64,000 nucleotides of DNA from CAVQCT01 sp964371785 (GTDB lineage: Bacteria > Zixibacteria > MSB-5A5 > GN15 > FEB-12), in assembly GCA_964371785.1 (NCBI GenBank), contig CAYJOL010000003.1, positions 62,001 to 126,000 of the forward strand, in the 5' to 3' direction. This document shows, piece by piece, positions 45,103-53,126 of the stretch. The position numbers and the translations under genes were made by a program. The notes under the pieces are model-generated. The model made no database searches. It was not told the origin of the DNA and saw only the letters and a program-made list of their open reading frames with translations. Positions within the stretch are counted from its first letter, which is position 1. Each line of letters opens with the position of its first letter.

Positions 45103-46275
45103 TTAATCATCACCTTCGTGGTCATTGTCCATGTCATCAGGATCTCGACCGTTGCCAAGATCGCCCGGGCAGTACAGTTTCCAGTGGCCCTGGAAATATC
45201 CGCCTCCGACTTCGGAGCGGAACGCTTCTTTGTATTTACCACGGAGAACACCTATCTCAGTCGCATTGGCGCTATAGATGAATCCCTTGAACCATCCGCC
45301 GGCATGTTTAAAGCCGTTTTCATTGGCATGGAAATTGGGGTGAGGGGCCCAGGTTCCCTTGAGGAGTCCTTCAAACAGGCCGTCTTTGTCAATCCATTTA
45401 CCGTAGAAGACTTTCTCGCCGCTATCGTTGGTTTCGTAAGTACCCATTAGATAACCGGTTATAAATCCGGCCCGCGACATCCACATTCCCCGGAAGACGT
45501 TTTGTCCACTGTCATTTGTTCCCCAGACACCGCTCAGGAATCCGTGTGGGCAGGGGATGCGATCCGCGGCATAACTGTTAAATGCGACCGCATTGGAATC
45601 ATCGAGATACACGATTGTATCGAGCGCGCGCAATTCATCAAGTGTGAAGGTGCGGCTATACGGACCGGTCGCAAAAGAAACTTCGGCGGGCGCCGGATAG
45701 GTCGTATCAACCACAATTGTCACGACAGTGTCACCCGAAGTGGTGGTATCGAATGTCATGGTAGTGTCATAAGTCGGCAGAGCCGGCGGAACAATAATAT
45801 CCACTGCGATTCCGTCGTTGTGCACCGTGGTCTGCGATACCCATTCGATCAATCTGGGGTCGGTACGCGGTTGAATATAATCTTGTCCACTCTCAAACCG
45901 AATGGTACTCCGCAAGATCTCCGCCCCGCGGCTGACCGATAATGAACCGGTCCAGTCGGTCGGCGTGGTCATTGTAGAGTCGTACTCTAACTGTCCCCAG
46001 ACTATTCTCAGATGAAAGAATCCGGCATCTGGATTGTTAACAAGCGAGTCGACGGCAGGAACTGCGGCCAGCGGGTCAGAATACGTCTGCTCGTCGGCCG
46101 TCGCGGCCGTCAGGTAGGGATCACCAAAAGCCGGGCTCTCGTTCGTGGCAGTGTAGCTGCCAAACTGGTCAGTACCTGTGCCGGATGTCGTGGGAATAGC
46201 TGAATCATTGGAGCATCCAGCGGCCAAGGCCAAGGTCCCCAATACCATGAGCCCGATAACTATTTTCTTAATCAT
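45103..46275 (-). CDS. Lipoprotein with MORN-like C-terminal repeats
   Basis: 390 residues. The lipobox is 'LAAGCS'. The middle is Thr/Asp-rich. The C-terminal ~130 residues contain short repeats of the type 'GVWGTNDSGQNVFRGMW' and 'GTYETNDSGEKVFYGKW', resembling MORN-type beta-hairpins, and end in an acidic tail. The function is unknown. ATG 46275 has AAGGAG nine bases upstream; the longer frame is rejected. Confidence 0.75.
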   Translation of the reverse strand: MIKKIVIGLMVLGTLALAAGCSNDSAIPTTSGTGTDQFGSYTATNESPAFGDPYLTAATADEQTYSDPLAAVPAVDSLVNNPDAGFFHLRIVWGQLEYDSTMTTPTDWTGSLSVSRGAEILRSTIRFESGQDYIQPRTDPRLIEWVSQTTVHNDGIAVDIIVPPALPTYDTTMTFDTTTSGDTVVTIVVDTTYPAPAEVSFATGPYSRTFTLDELRALDTIVYLDDSNAVAFNSYAADRIPCPHGFLSGVWGTNDSGQNVFRGMWMSRAGFITGYLMGTYETNDSGEKVFYGKWIDKDGLFEGLLKGTWAPHPNFHANENGFKHAGGWFKGFIYSANATEIGVLRGKYKEAFRSEVGGGYFQGHWKLYCPGDLGNGRDPDDMDNDHEGDD

Positions 46276-46560
46276 GCTTAGTAACTCCTTTTGACAAATG
46301 TCGAGGACGAAATCTCGGTCGTCGCCATCTTTCATAACAACTTCCGTGCCGCCCGTAAGTCGAGGATGTAAGTACTTTGTTTATAATAGAATACTACAGT
46401 CAGAATAGTTTGACCCGCTGACGCGCAGGTGTACCAGAAGGTACAGTCTTTGGGGAATGGACGCATCGGTACAGCCGCCGCGGGAGCGAAATCCCGCCCA
46501 AAGTCGCTGCTTCGCATCGACTGCCCACATGGCGCGGGCGATCAGGAATAATCGACTATT
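46276..46560. other. Intergenic region without a recognised gene
   Basis: 285 bases, A/T-rich near 46370-46410. No clear sigma70 promoter for the lipoprotein gene was found on the minus strand, and no hairpin stands out. Confidence 0.3.
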
Positions 46561-47121
46561 TCAATCCGTGTCTTCCGCTTCCATTTCCTGTTTTGCGGAG
46601 CGTTGGGGGATAGGAATGCCCGCGGCCTGGTAGAATTCGGTCAACATGCTTTCGGTGTTGTCAATCCACTGGAAAACGGAATCCTGTCTGGCCCCTTCAA
46701 TGAGCTTCCCCCAATGCATCAGCCGATAGTTCCACGGCGGCATATCCCCTTCCTTGATCTCCTGCTTCAGGTGTCTCAGAATGAGGAGTAACGGGTCTTC
46801 GCCGGTGAATGGAAAATCCGCTGAGAAATCGACCTGCTCGCTCGCCTCTTTGATGTCGCTGTCAATGAGTCCCTTGATCAGCGGAAGCTTGTGATACCAC
46901 GGGTACTTCGTGTATTTACTGTGACAGTCGAAGCAACTGTGCTCGAATATCGGCCGAACGGACTGGTAGTGCTGGTTGATAATAACAAACACCGAATCCT
47001 GCATATGTTGAACCTGCTGGGGGTCCAAAGATGTGCTGTCGCTCTGGGCTCTTGGCGACGGCGCAATGATCAAAGTGACGAAGGCCAGACCTATCATCGC
47101 GGATTTCAATCTGCTGGTCAT
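46561..47121 (-). CDS. Exported heme-binding-domain (Haem_bd) protein
   Basis: 186 residues. After a signal peptide comes 'SCFDCHSKYTKYPWYHKLP': a CxxCH heme-attachment site with the Tyr/Trp pattern of the Haem_bd family. 'GDMPPWNYRLMH' supplies the usual downstream motif. It is probably a periplasmic monoheme c-type cytochrome-like protein. It is translated from ATG after a GGGAG site, 26 bases downstream of murQ in the same direction. Confidence 0.82.
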   Translation of the reverse strand: MTSRLKSAMIGLAFVTLIIAPSPRAQSDSTSLDPQQVQHMQDSVFVIINQHYQSVRPIFEHSCFDCHSKYTKYPWYHKLPLIKGLIDSDIKEASEQVDFSADFPFTGEDPLLLILRHLKQEIKEGDMPPWNYRLMHWGKLIEGARQDSVFQWIDNTESMLTEFYQAAGIPIPQRSAKQEMEAEDTD

Positions 47122-47147
47122 AGTGATTACTCCCGTAATTTGGGCGG

Positions 47148-48071
47148 TTATATTTCGATTCTTGCTATGATGCCGTCGGCTCGTTCAAGGAGTCTCTGTG
47201 CTTGCTCAGCCGGGCATTGGAATTTTTTCATTACAATTGCGGTCTTGACTGAGCCTCCTGCGGATTCAAGAAGGCGCTCAGCTTCGTCGGCCGTAAGTCC
47301 AAACAGATCGACCAGGATTTTTCTGGATCGTGCGGCAAGTTTTTCGGATTTTGCTTGCAGGTCCACCATCAAGTTGCCATACGTCTTGCCCAGCAGTATC
47401 ATCGCCGTTGTCGATATCATGTTTAAAGTCATTTTCTGCGCGGTGCCGGATTTCATGCGGGTCGAGCCGGTCACCACCTCCGATCCGACCTCAAGGGCAA
47501 TTACAACGTCAAAACGGTGACGTTCTTCGGGTGGTTCCGGCCAACGATTACAAATGATAAAGGCTGTCTTACAGCCGACCGACCGGGCGTACGCCAGACC
47601 GGCCAGCGTATAGGGCGTTCGCCGCGAAGCAGCCAATCCGATGACGAAGTCACTGCCCGTGATATGGTGAGTTTTAAGATCAGCCACCGCCGCATCTTCC
47701 CGGTCTTCGACTCCCTCCTTGGAGAGAACCAGAGTCTCGTACCCGCCGGAGATCACGCCGGTGATTTGTCCTGGGTCCGTGCCGAAGGTGGGTGGGCACT
47801 CCGCGGCATCAAGTACGCCCAGCCTTCCGGAAGTTCCGGCGCCAATATAAAAGACTCGACCGTTGGCGCGGAGAGTCGCCGCAAACAGCTGAGCGGTGCG
47901 GGCAATTTCCGGCAGACAGCGCTCAACCGCAAGCGCGACAGTCTTGTCTTCCGAATTGATCAGGGCGACAATCTCATCGGCCGTCATGCGATCGATATGT
48001 GCGCTTCTGGGATTGATCTGCTCAGTCTGCAAATTACCAAGCATCCGTATGAGTTCATCGTATTCAGACAT
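47148..48071 (-). CDS. murQ: N-acetylmuramic acid 6-phosphate etherase
   Basis: 307 residues. The signature 'GAGTSGRLGVLDAAECPPTFG' (shown in part elsewhere as GAGTSGRLG), the SIS phosphosugar fold and 'GSTRMKSGTAQKM' identify MurQ. It cleaves the lactyl ether of MurNAc-6-P to GlcNAc-6-P and lactate during peptidoglycan recycling. A C-terminal UBA-like helical tail ends it. No anmK or PTS gene is adjacent. Confidence 0.96.
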   Translation of the reverse strand: MSEYDELIRMLGNLQTEQINPRSAHIDRMTADEIVALINSEDKTVALAVERCLPEIARTAQLFAATLRANGRVFYIGAGTSGRLGVLDAAECPPTFGTDPGQITGVISGGYETLVLSKEGVEDREDAAVADLKTHHITGSDFVIGLAASRRTPYTLAGLAYARSVGCKTAFIICNRWPEPPEERHRFDVVIALEVGSEVVTGSTRMKSGTAQKMTLNMISTTAMILLGKTYGNLMVDLQAKSEKLAARSRKILVDLFGLTADEAERLLESAGGSVKTAIVMKKFQCPAEQAQRLLERADGIIARIEI

Positions 48072-48148
48072 ACGAAGTCAATGGTAGACGATGCCGCTCC
48101 GGGAGGCAAGTTAAAATACGGGTGGAGATATTTCGAGTCCGCGCAATG

Positions 48149-48973
48149 CTACTGAAGCATCACGTGCATCGAATCTTTCTTCGATACAACAATCGCGCCG
48201 AGCCGGCCGCCGAGATCGGTGCCGATGACATTGTCGGCGAGCTGCGATGGAAAGGGAACGGGCAGAAGCCTGGACGACAGGGCACTGTCGGGCGCACCGG
48301 TATATCCGTAGACGTACAGGTAATACCAGCCGGTATCGGGCGTGTTGGGATCTGTCTGACGGAAGGCATCGGGGGGTATCGTGACGTCGGTTGTCAATGT
48401 CGTGACGTACTGGCTGTAACCTTTGCCCTGATACTCATTACCCCGCATGACCACACCGACTGCGTATCCCTGGATTCCAGCCGCGCTCGTCCAATCCAAC
48501 CGGATTTGGTCACCGCCGTTGGAGATTCTGGTCCCCGGGACTACCGACACGATCGAGAATGTATCAGGAACATATATCTTTGCCGTGTCCTGGAACAAGC
48601 TGCCGTCGGTTATAATGAGGTTGTACAAGTCGGAGGCGACCAGCCCCTTGATGCTGTCCTTGAAGGAATAGACGGAGTCAATCGGGTACGATATATCGTT
48701 GTAGATCAACGTATCGCCGTCGAACCGTATCAGCGCCGTGGCCAGAACCATATCCTGACGGGTCAGCGTGACGGCGATTCTCGTCGAATCGACTATGATG
48801 GAATCAAGGTTGGCGTCCTTGATAAGCGCTCCGGTAATCCGATACCTGTCGTATATGGGCGGGTTAAGAATATCCGAGGACCCATTGCATCCCGACTGAA
48901 CCAGAATCCCGGTTCCAAAGAGTACCGTGGCCGCCAGAAGCAGGCCGATTTTGAAATATCTATTCATTCTCAT
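48149..48973 (-). CDS. Lipoprotein of unknown function
   Basis: 274 residues. The signal ends with 'VQSGCNG' as lipobox. The mature part looks beta-rich with a possible fibronectin-like region ('IRLDWTSAAGIQGYAVGVV'). No recognised family. The start could be ATG 48973 or 48967; there is no Shine-Dalgarno, and TATATAT lies immediately upstream. Confidence 0.7.
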   Translation of the reverse strand: MRMNRYFKIGLLLAATVLFGTGILVQSGCNGSSDILNPPIYDRYRITGALIKDANLDSIIVDSTRIAVTLTRQDMVLATALIRFDGDTLIYNDISYPIDSVYSFKDSIKGLVASDLYNLIITDGSLFQDTAKIYVPDTFSIVSVVPGTRISNGGDQIRLDWTSAAGIQGYAVGVVMRGNEYQGKGYSQYVTTLTTDVTIPPDAFRQTDPNTPDTGWYYLYVYGYTGAPDSALSSRLLPVPFPSQLADNVIGTDLGGRLGAIVVSKKDSMHVMLQ

Positions 48974-49099
48974 ATATATATCGTCACGAGTTCGCCTTTG
49001 GTTTACCGCCGATTGTACTTAGATCTTACTATAAATGTAACAACGGGATACCCCGAAAGTATCCCGTCTATTGACAGAATTGAGACTTTACCGTGGGAA

Positions 49100-49297
49100 T
49101 CAATGGGCTTTTTGTGAAAAAAACAGCTTCTTGAAAATCATCTCGGCCGGACAGAACCGGGTAAACGATGACTGAAAAAGGTTGAGTCCGACAAACGCGG
49201 CTAACAGCAACCAGTAGGGCGACACAAAGTAATACAGCACAAGCGAAATGATAATCAATGTGCCGGCCAACAGACGGACCGAGCCTTCAAGTGTCAT
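49100..49297 (-). CDS. DUF2892 small membrane protein
   Basis: 65 residues with two membrane helices and 'FVGLNLFQSSFTRFCP', which matches the DUF2892 (YgaP C-terminal-type) pattern including the conserved Phe-Cys-Pro. Its role is unknown, often linked to rhodanese or sulfur metabolism. AAGGAG precedes the ATG. Confidence 0.85.
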   Translation of the reverse strand: MTLEGSVRLLAGTLIIISLVLYYFVSPYWLLLAAFVGLNLFQSSFTRFCPAEMIFKKLFFSQKAH

Positions 49298-49384
49298 GGC
49301 GATTTCTCCTTATCTCTAATTACAGGCAATACCTCGGATATCGAATCGGTCTGAGCTTCAGACGAAACGAAGTAGAGCTATCGG

Positions 49385-49636
49385 CTAAGATTGGCTGAAC
49401 TTCTTATTCCAACGGGCCTTCAGCAGATTGTTGAGGCGTGACTCCAACTCCGCCGGTAAATTCTCAGGTTTGCCTTCGCGGCACAGTCTGACTGTTTGTT
49501 TGAGGGTATCAACCATTATGCGGCAGTTGTTGCACTCACCGATATGCTTCTCGATTTCCGCGCAGATAGCGGAATCAAGCTCACCGTCGATATAGTCATT
49601 CAGCTCTTTAATGTAGTCCAGGCATCTTTTTCCCAT
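49385..49636 (-). CDS. Anti-sigma factor with zinc-binding zf-HC2 domain
   Basis: 83 residues. The 'HIGECNNC' segment is the HxxxCxxC zinc motif of ZAS anti-sigma factors. No membrane segment follows, so it is a soluble ZAS protein, possibly redox-responsive. The start overlaps the sigma gene by 29 bases with GAGG upstream, so sigma and anti-sigma are translationally coupled. The longer frame from 49723 is rejected. Confidence 0.85.
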   Translation of the reverse strand: MGKRCLDYIKELNDYIDGELDSAICAEIEKHIGECNNCRIMVDTLKQTVRLCREGKPENLPAELESRLNNLLKARWNKKFSQS

Positions 49637-50219
49637 AGCGATCCTCGAAAACTTTTGATAATTCGTCCCGGATGGCCAGCCTTGCCCTGAGGACTCGCGA
49701 TTTTGTCGACGCGACCGATTCATGGATTATCCCGGCGATTTCCTTGATCGAGAGATTCTCATAATACCGCAACAGAAATGCTTCCTTGTACTTAAATGGC
49801 AACGCGCCAATTACCCGGTCAATTATCTCGCGTAACTCCCGCTCTTCAAGCTCAACATGCGGGTCTTTCCAGTCAAAAAGGTTGTTGTGATGAGCATGAT
49901 GCATCTCATCGGCTGACTGTGTTGGCAGATACTCCTCGATTGGCTTGAGGTCGGCCACCTTCTGTCGGGCGAGATGGGCCCGGGCCTCATTTAACCCGAT
50001 GGAGTACAGCCAGGTACTGAAAGCGGATTCCTCGCGGAACCTGTCTATATTGTCAATCGCTTTCAGGAAGGTATCTTGTACTATGTCCTCCGCGTCCTGC
50101 CGATTGCCGGACATTTTGAGCGCCAGTGCATACAGGCGTCCTTTGTTAGCATTAACTAAGGCGGTAAATGCCTCAAAGTCACCCGCTTTCGCTCTGGTTA
50201 CTAACTCTTGTTCGTTCAT
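49608..50219 (-). CDS. ECF-type RNA polymerase sigma factor
   Basis: About 203 residues. Region 2 is 'DAEDIVQDTFLKAIDNIDRF' and region 4 is 'KYKEAFLLRYYENLSIKEIA' followed by 'VASTKSRVLRAR'. Start at ATG 50219 ('MNEQELVTRAK'); the longer frame reaches 50405 but its extra 62 residues are unlike sigma factors. There is no Shine-Dalgarno before this ATG; the 20 bases upstream are A/T-rich. The gene is divergent from the structured RNA array that starts near 50.4 kb. Confidence 0.9.
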   Translation of the reverse strand: MNEQELVTRAKAGDFEAFTALVNANKGRLYALALKMSGNRQDAEDIVQDTFLKAIDNIDRFREESAFSTWLYSIGLNEARAHLARQKVADLKPIEEYLPTQSADEMHHAHHNNLFDWKDPHVELEERELREIIDRVIGALPFKYKEAFLLRYYENLSIKEIAGIIHESVASTKSRVLRARLAIRDELSKVFEDRYGKKMPGLH

Positions 50220-50407
50220 AAGATGCCAATATATATACAAACGATTCAAAAAAAAAGAGCTATGCATTACAAGCCGTTGCCGGACTGTGGGGTATCTTTC
50301 TTTGGCGCAAATAGGGTAATTTCGTATTGCATTCTTGAAAAAAAATACTAAGTTGTCACGGACATAGATAATATGTTGCTGACAAAAGCCGATTATATCG
50401 CACAAAT

Positions 50408-50500
50408 TCAGGCGTTCGGATCAGCGAGCACATGATCTATCTACAGTAGCGCCTGATTAACCCCGTACCGTTCCCCTCCCCCGGTGCGGGGCTTTTATTT
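50408..50500 (+). ncRNA. Tandem C-rich-loop small RNA, copy 1
   Basis: Outer stem TCAGGCG/CGCCTGA (50408-50414, 50450-50456) encloses the hairpin GATCA-[GCGAGCACA]-TGATC (50419-50437). A terminator follows: 10-bp stem CCCCGTACCG/CGGTGCGGGG (50461-50470, 50482-50491), loop TTCCCCTCCCC and tail CTTTTATTT. No clear promoter was found, so the 5' end is uncertain. Confidence 0.72.
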
Positions 50501-50594
50501 GCGCCAGGACGCAGATCCGGCGCGACCAGGTGGTTAAAATGGATTGCGGGAACCTATTTAGTACAGGCGTGTTAAAAGGTGAAAGTGATTTAGT

Positions 50595-50686
50595 TTTGGC
50601 GCCCGGATCAGCGAGCACATGATCTGCATCAGCGGCGCCAAATTGCCCCCTAATCCGTACCCTCCCCCGGTTAGGGGGCCTTCTTG
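50595..50686 (+). ncRNA. Tandem C-rich-loop small RNA, copy 2
   Basis: Outer stem TTTGGCGCC/GGCGCCAAA (50595-50603, 50634-50642), inner hairpin GATCA-[GCGAGCACA]-TGATC (50606-50624), terminator CCCCCTAA/TTAGGGGG plus CCG/CGG (50646-50678) with loop TACCCTCCCC and a short T-rich tail. Upstream, GGGAACC at 50547-50553 resembles an ECF -35 element. Confidence 0.72.
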
Positions 50687-50770
50687 TCCATACAGTTGCA
50701 CTCAAATGGATTTCGGCGGTCAATTTTTCCGCAAGGGAACTTCGCAGACAGACAGAGTGTTTGTGGAGTG

Positions 50771-50880
50771 TAAGCGTCCGGCTTAGCGAGCACATAGCCT
50801 GACATCATGACCTGATTGAATTACATCAGCGACGTTTATAGACCCTGCGCTTTCCCTCCCCAGCGCGGGGTTTTTGTATG
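50771..50880 (+). ncRNA. Tandem C-rich-loop small RNA, copy 3
   Basis: Outer stem TAAGCGTC/GACGTTTA (50771-50778, 50831-50838, one G-T pair). Inner hairpin GGCTTA-[GCGAGCACA]-TAGCC (50780-50799): different stem, same loop. Terminator CCCTGCGCT/AGCGCGGGG (50843-50870) with loop TTCCCTCCCC and TTTTTG. It carries about 22 extra bases inside the outer stem compared with copies 1 and 2. GGGAACTT lies upstream at 50735-50742. Confidence 0.72.
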
Positions 50881-50944
50881 TTTTTTTCTCTGGTTCCCGC
50901 AATTTTTTTGTGCTATCATATGTAGCAGGCAGTGTTATGATGAG

Positions 50945-51065
50945 TAAAAGGGATGCGACCACAGAAAGCCATCCCTCATGCAAATAAGACGTACCAACCT
51001 TCGGGTCTGCGTACGTTCTTGGAGCCCCCGTACTGATCCCCTCCCCCGGTGCGGGGCTCTTTTAT
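50945..51065 (+). ncRNA. Tandem C-rich-loop small RNA, copy 4 (divergent 5' part)
   Basis: The terminator is of the same type: GAGCCCC...GTACTG/CGGTGC...GGGGCTC (51022-51059) with loop ATCCCCTCCCC and TTTT. The 5' part differs: hairpin AGGGATG/CATCCCT (50949-50975) and stem AAGACGTAC/GTACGTTCTT (50986-51020, one bulge), without the GCGAGCACA loop. A TATGAT box lies at 50936-50941. Confidence 0.6.
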
Positions 51066-51158
51066 GTCCGGATAGGTTAAAAGATTCTCGCGCTCGGTGA
51101 GGCAAGTGAGAGGCAAAACGGGTTGGGCCGACCGGGTAGAGTCGATGTTATTTGCTAT

Positions 51159-52556
51159 TTAGAATTTCGCCCAGCCGGGCACGCGCGGAAACGGCAGAAC
51201 GTCGCGAATATTGGTCATCCCGGTAATGTACATGACGGCGCGCTCGAACCCCAGGCCGAATCCGGCGTGAGGGACCGAGCCGTACTTCCGAATATCCAGA
51301 TACCAGAAGTAGCTTTCGATGTTCCTGATTCCTTTTTTCTTCATGCGCTCCAGCAGGATATCGTAGCGTTCCTCACGCTGAGAGCCGCCGATAATCTCAC
51401 CGACCCGGGGGACCAGGACATCCATCGCCCTGACCGTCTTGCCGTCGTCGTTGACCCGCATGTAGAATGATTTGATCTCCTCAGGATAGTCATGGACAAT
51501 AACCGGTTTCTTGAACGCCTTCTCCGTGAGGTACCGTTCGTGCTCCGACTGCAAATCCACGCCCCACTTGACCGGGAACTCGAACCTTTCGCGGGACGCT
51601 TCTAATATCTTGATAGCCTCGGTGTAGGGGAGTCGTTCGAATTTCGATTGCACAACGCCCTCAAGGGTGTCCCGAACCGTCTTGTCGACCCACTGCGCGA
51701 AGAAATCCATGTCGTCCTTGCACTCCTCGAGCGCGAACGTGAACAGGTGCTTGAGGAAGTCTTCGGCCAGGTCCATGTTGTCTTCGAGCTCCGCCCAGGC
51801 CATTTCCGGCTCAATCATCCAGAACTCCGAGGCGTGGCGGCTGGTGTTGGAATTCTCCGCCCTGAAGGTCGGGCCGAAAGTATAGATATCTCCAAGCGCC
51901 ATGGCCATCAACTCGCCTTCAAGCTGTCCCGAGACGGTCAGGTATGCTTCGGCTCCGAAGAAATCCGATTCCCAATCGATCCGGCCGTCTTTAAGGGGGA
52001 TCTCCTTGAAATCGAAGTTTGAGACCCGGAACAGATCGCCTGCTCCCTCACAATCGGAGGTAGAGATGATCGGCGTGTGTACATAGAAGAACCCGCGCTC
52101 CTGGTAATACTTGTGAATCGCGTATGACAGACGTGACCGCATCCGGTTTACCGCCCCAAACGTGTTTGTCCGGGGACGAAGGTGCGCTATTTCCCGGAGG
52201 AATTCGAAAGTGTGCCGTTTCTTCTGTAGCGGGTAGGTGGCGTCGGCTCCGCCGATCAGATCAAGCGAGTCGGCGGCCAGCTCGTACTTCTGTCCCTGGC
52301 CGTGAGAGGCAATCAGTCTTCCGGTTATGCGCACGGACGCTCCCGTCAAAATCTTATCCAGCGATGGGAACCGCTCCGGCTGGGTAAAGACTGCTTGCAA
52401 ATTGCCCATGCAGGAACCGTCGTTGAGCTCCACGAAAGCGATCTCTTTGCTTGAGCGGACGGTGCGGACGAAGCCAAGCACGGTGATGTGGGAATTGACT
52501 GGTATCTTGTCGGCCACCAGTATCTGGGCAATTCTGGTTCTAATTTTATAGTCCAT
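51159..52556 (-). CDS. asnS: Asparaginyl-tRNA synthetase
   Basis: 465 residues. The N-terminal OB fold is followed by a class II catalytic core: motif 2 'TFRAENSNTSRHASEFW' and motif 3 'GFGLGFERAVMYITGMTNIRD'. The 'NSNTSRH' and 'MTNIRDVLPFPR' details indicate asparagine rather than aspartate specificity. It charges tRNA-Asn, so the transamidation route is not required. No T-box-like leader was seen upstream. Confidence 0.97.
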   Translation of the reverse strand: MDYKIRTRIAQILVADKIPVNSHITVLGFVRTVRSSKEIAFVELNDGSCMGNLQAVFTQPERFPSLDKILTGASVRITGRLIASHGQGQKYELAADSLDLIGGADATYPLQKKRHTFEFLREIAHLRPRTNTFGAVNRMRSRLSYAIHKYYQERGFFYVHTPIISTSDCEGAGDLFRVSNFDFKEIPLKDGRIDWESDFFGAEAYLTVSGQLEGELMAMALGDIYTFGPTFRAENSNTSRHASEFWMIEPEMAWAELEDNMDLAEDFLKHLFTFALEECKDDMDFFAQWVDKTVRDTLEGVVQSKFERLPYTEAIKILEASRERFEFPVKWGVDLQSEHERYLTEKAFKKPVIVHDYPEEIKSFYMRVNDDGKTVRAMDVLVPRVGEIIGGSQREERYDILLERMKKKGIRNIESYFWYLDIRKYGSVPHAGFGLGFERAVMYITGMTNIRDVLPFPRVPGWAKF

Positions 52557-52689
52557 GGCAGTCTCCGGATAATGAAATTCAAAGCCTTGAAAGATTAGGC
52601 AATAAACACAAATGTGGTTTTCAGCGCAACAAATTAAGGTTTTGACCGAAGACCCGCATTATTTTTCTCGCCTGCCGAAACATTCCGTC

Positions 52690-52797
52690 GAAATAGCAGT
52701 ATAACGATATAGAATTTGGAGCGACAAGCTCCCAAGACATCGTTCCCAACCTATCATTTAAGACCTCCGGGCTCGAGAGTTCCCGGAGGTTTTTCTT
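52690..52797 (+). ncRNA. Candidate small RNA on the strand opposite asnS
   Basis: Hairpin GGAGC-GACAA-GCTCC (52718-52732), then a classical terminator: 9-bp stem ACCTCCGGG/CCCGGAGGT (52763-52790) and TTTTCTTT on the + strand. There is no + strand gene upstream for it to terminate. A TATAAC box at 52700-52705 could be a -10, but no -35 was found, so this is tentative. Confidence 0.4.
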
Positions 52798-52828
52798 TGG
52801 TCTGTATCGAAAATGGTGCAATAAAAAA

Positions 52829-52900
52829 TGAGGGTGGATGGGATCGAACCATCGACTCCCTGCTTAAAAGGCAGGTGCTCTACCACTGAGCTACACCCCC
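52829..52900 (-). tRNA. tRNA-Lys(TTT)
   Basis: The 72-nt cloverleaf reads correctly on the minus strand: acceptor GGGGGTG/CACCCTC, D-arm GCTC/GAGC, anticodon arm CCTGC-CTTTTAA-GCAGG (anticodon TTT), T-arm with GTTCGATCC. CCA is not encoded; a T-run follows as terminator. Confidence 0.95.
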
Positions 52901-52932
52901 ATAAGCACTCCTGAGTGCGTTATGTGCTGGCT

Positions 52933-52960
52933 AAAATAGTATCTAACCGGTGAATGTCAA
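52933..52960 (-). promoter_or_regulatory. Promoter of tRNA-Lys
   Basis: TTGACA (52960-52955), a 16-base spacer and TATTTT (52938-52933). A GCACTC/GAGTGC hairpin lies just before the tRNA (52905-52918). Confidence 0.55.
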
Positions 52961-53126
52961 ACGCTTTTTTGCCCCGAAGGTGTTCCGCTTCCGGCATGTG
53001 GTGATGGCGGAGTGCCCGATGTTTCATCTGAAAAAGGATTCATCCGGTAGCCGGGGATGACATTTCGATGACATATATGGAGATAACAGGTATATTTTAT
53101 CATATTTACCTCAATTCAGGGATGAT

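Noticed and set aside
50400..51070. Possible CRISPR array or integron-like repeats
   Set aside because: Units are ~90-120 nt, differ in sequence, share only loops and compensatory stems, and each ends in an intrinsic terminator. There are no short identical direct repeats with unique spacers and no cas genes.
52557..52828. T-box or other tRNA-sensing leader of asnS
   Set aside because: No T-box sequence, and the terminator here is oriented on the opposite strand from asnS.
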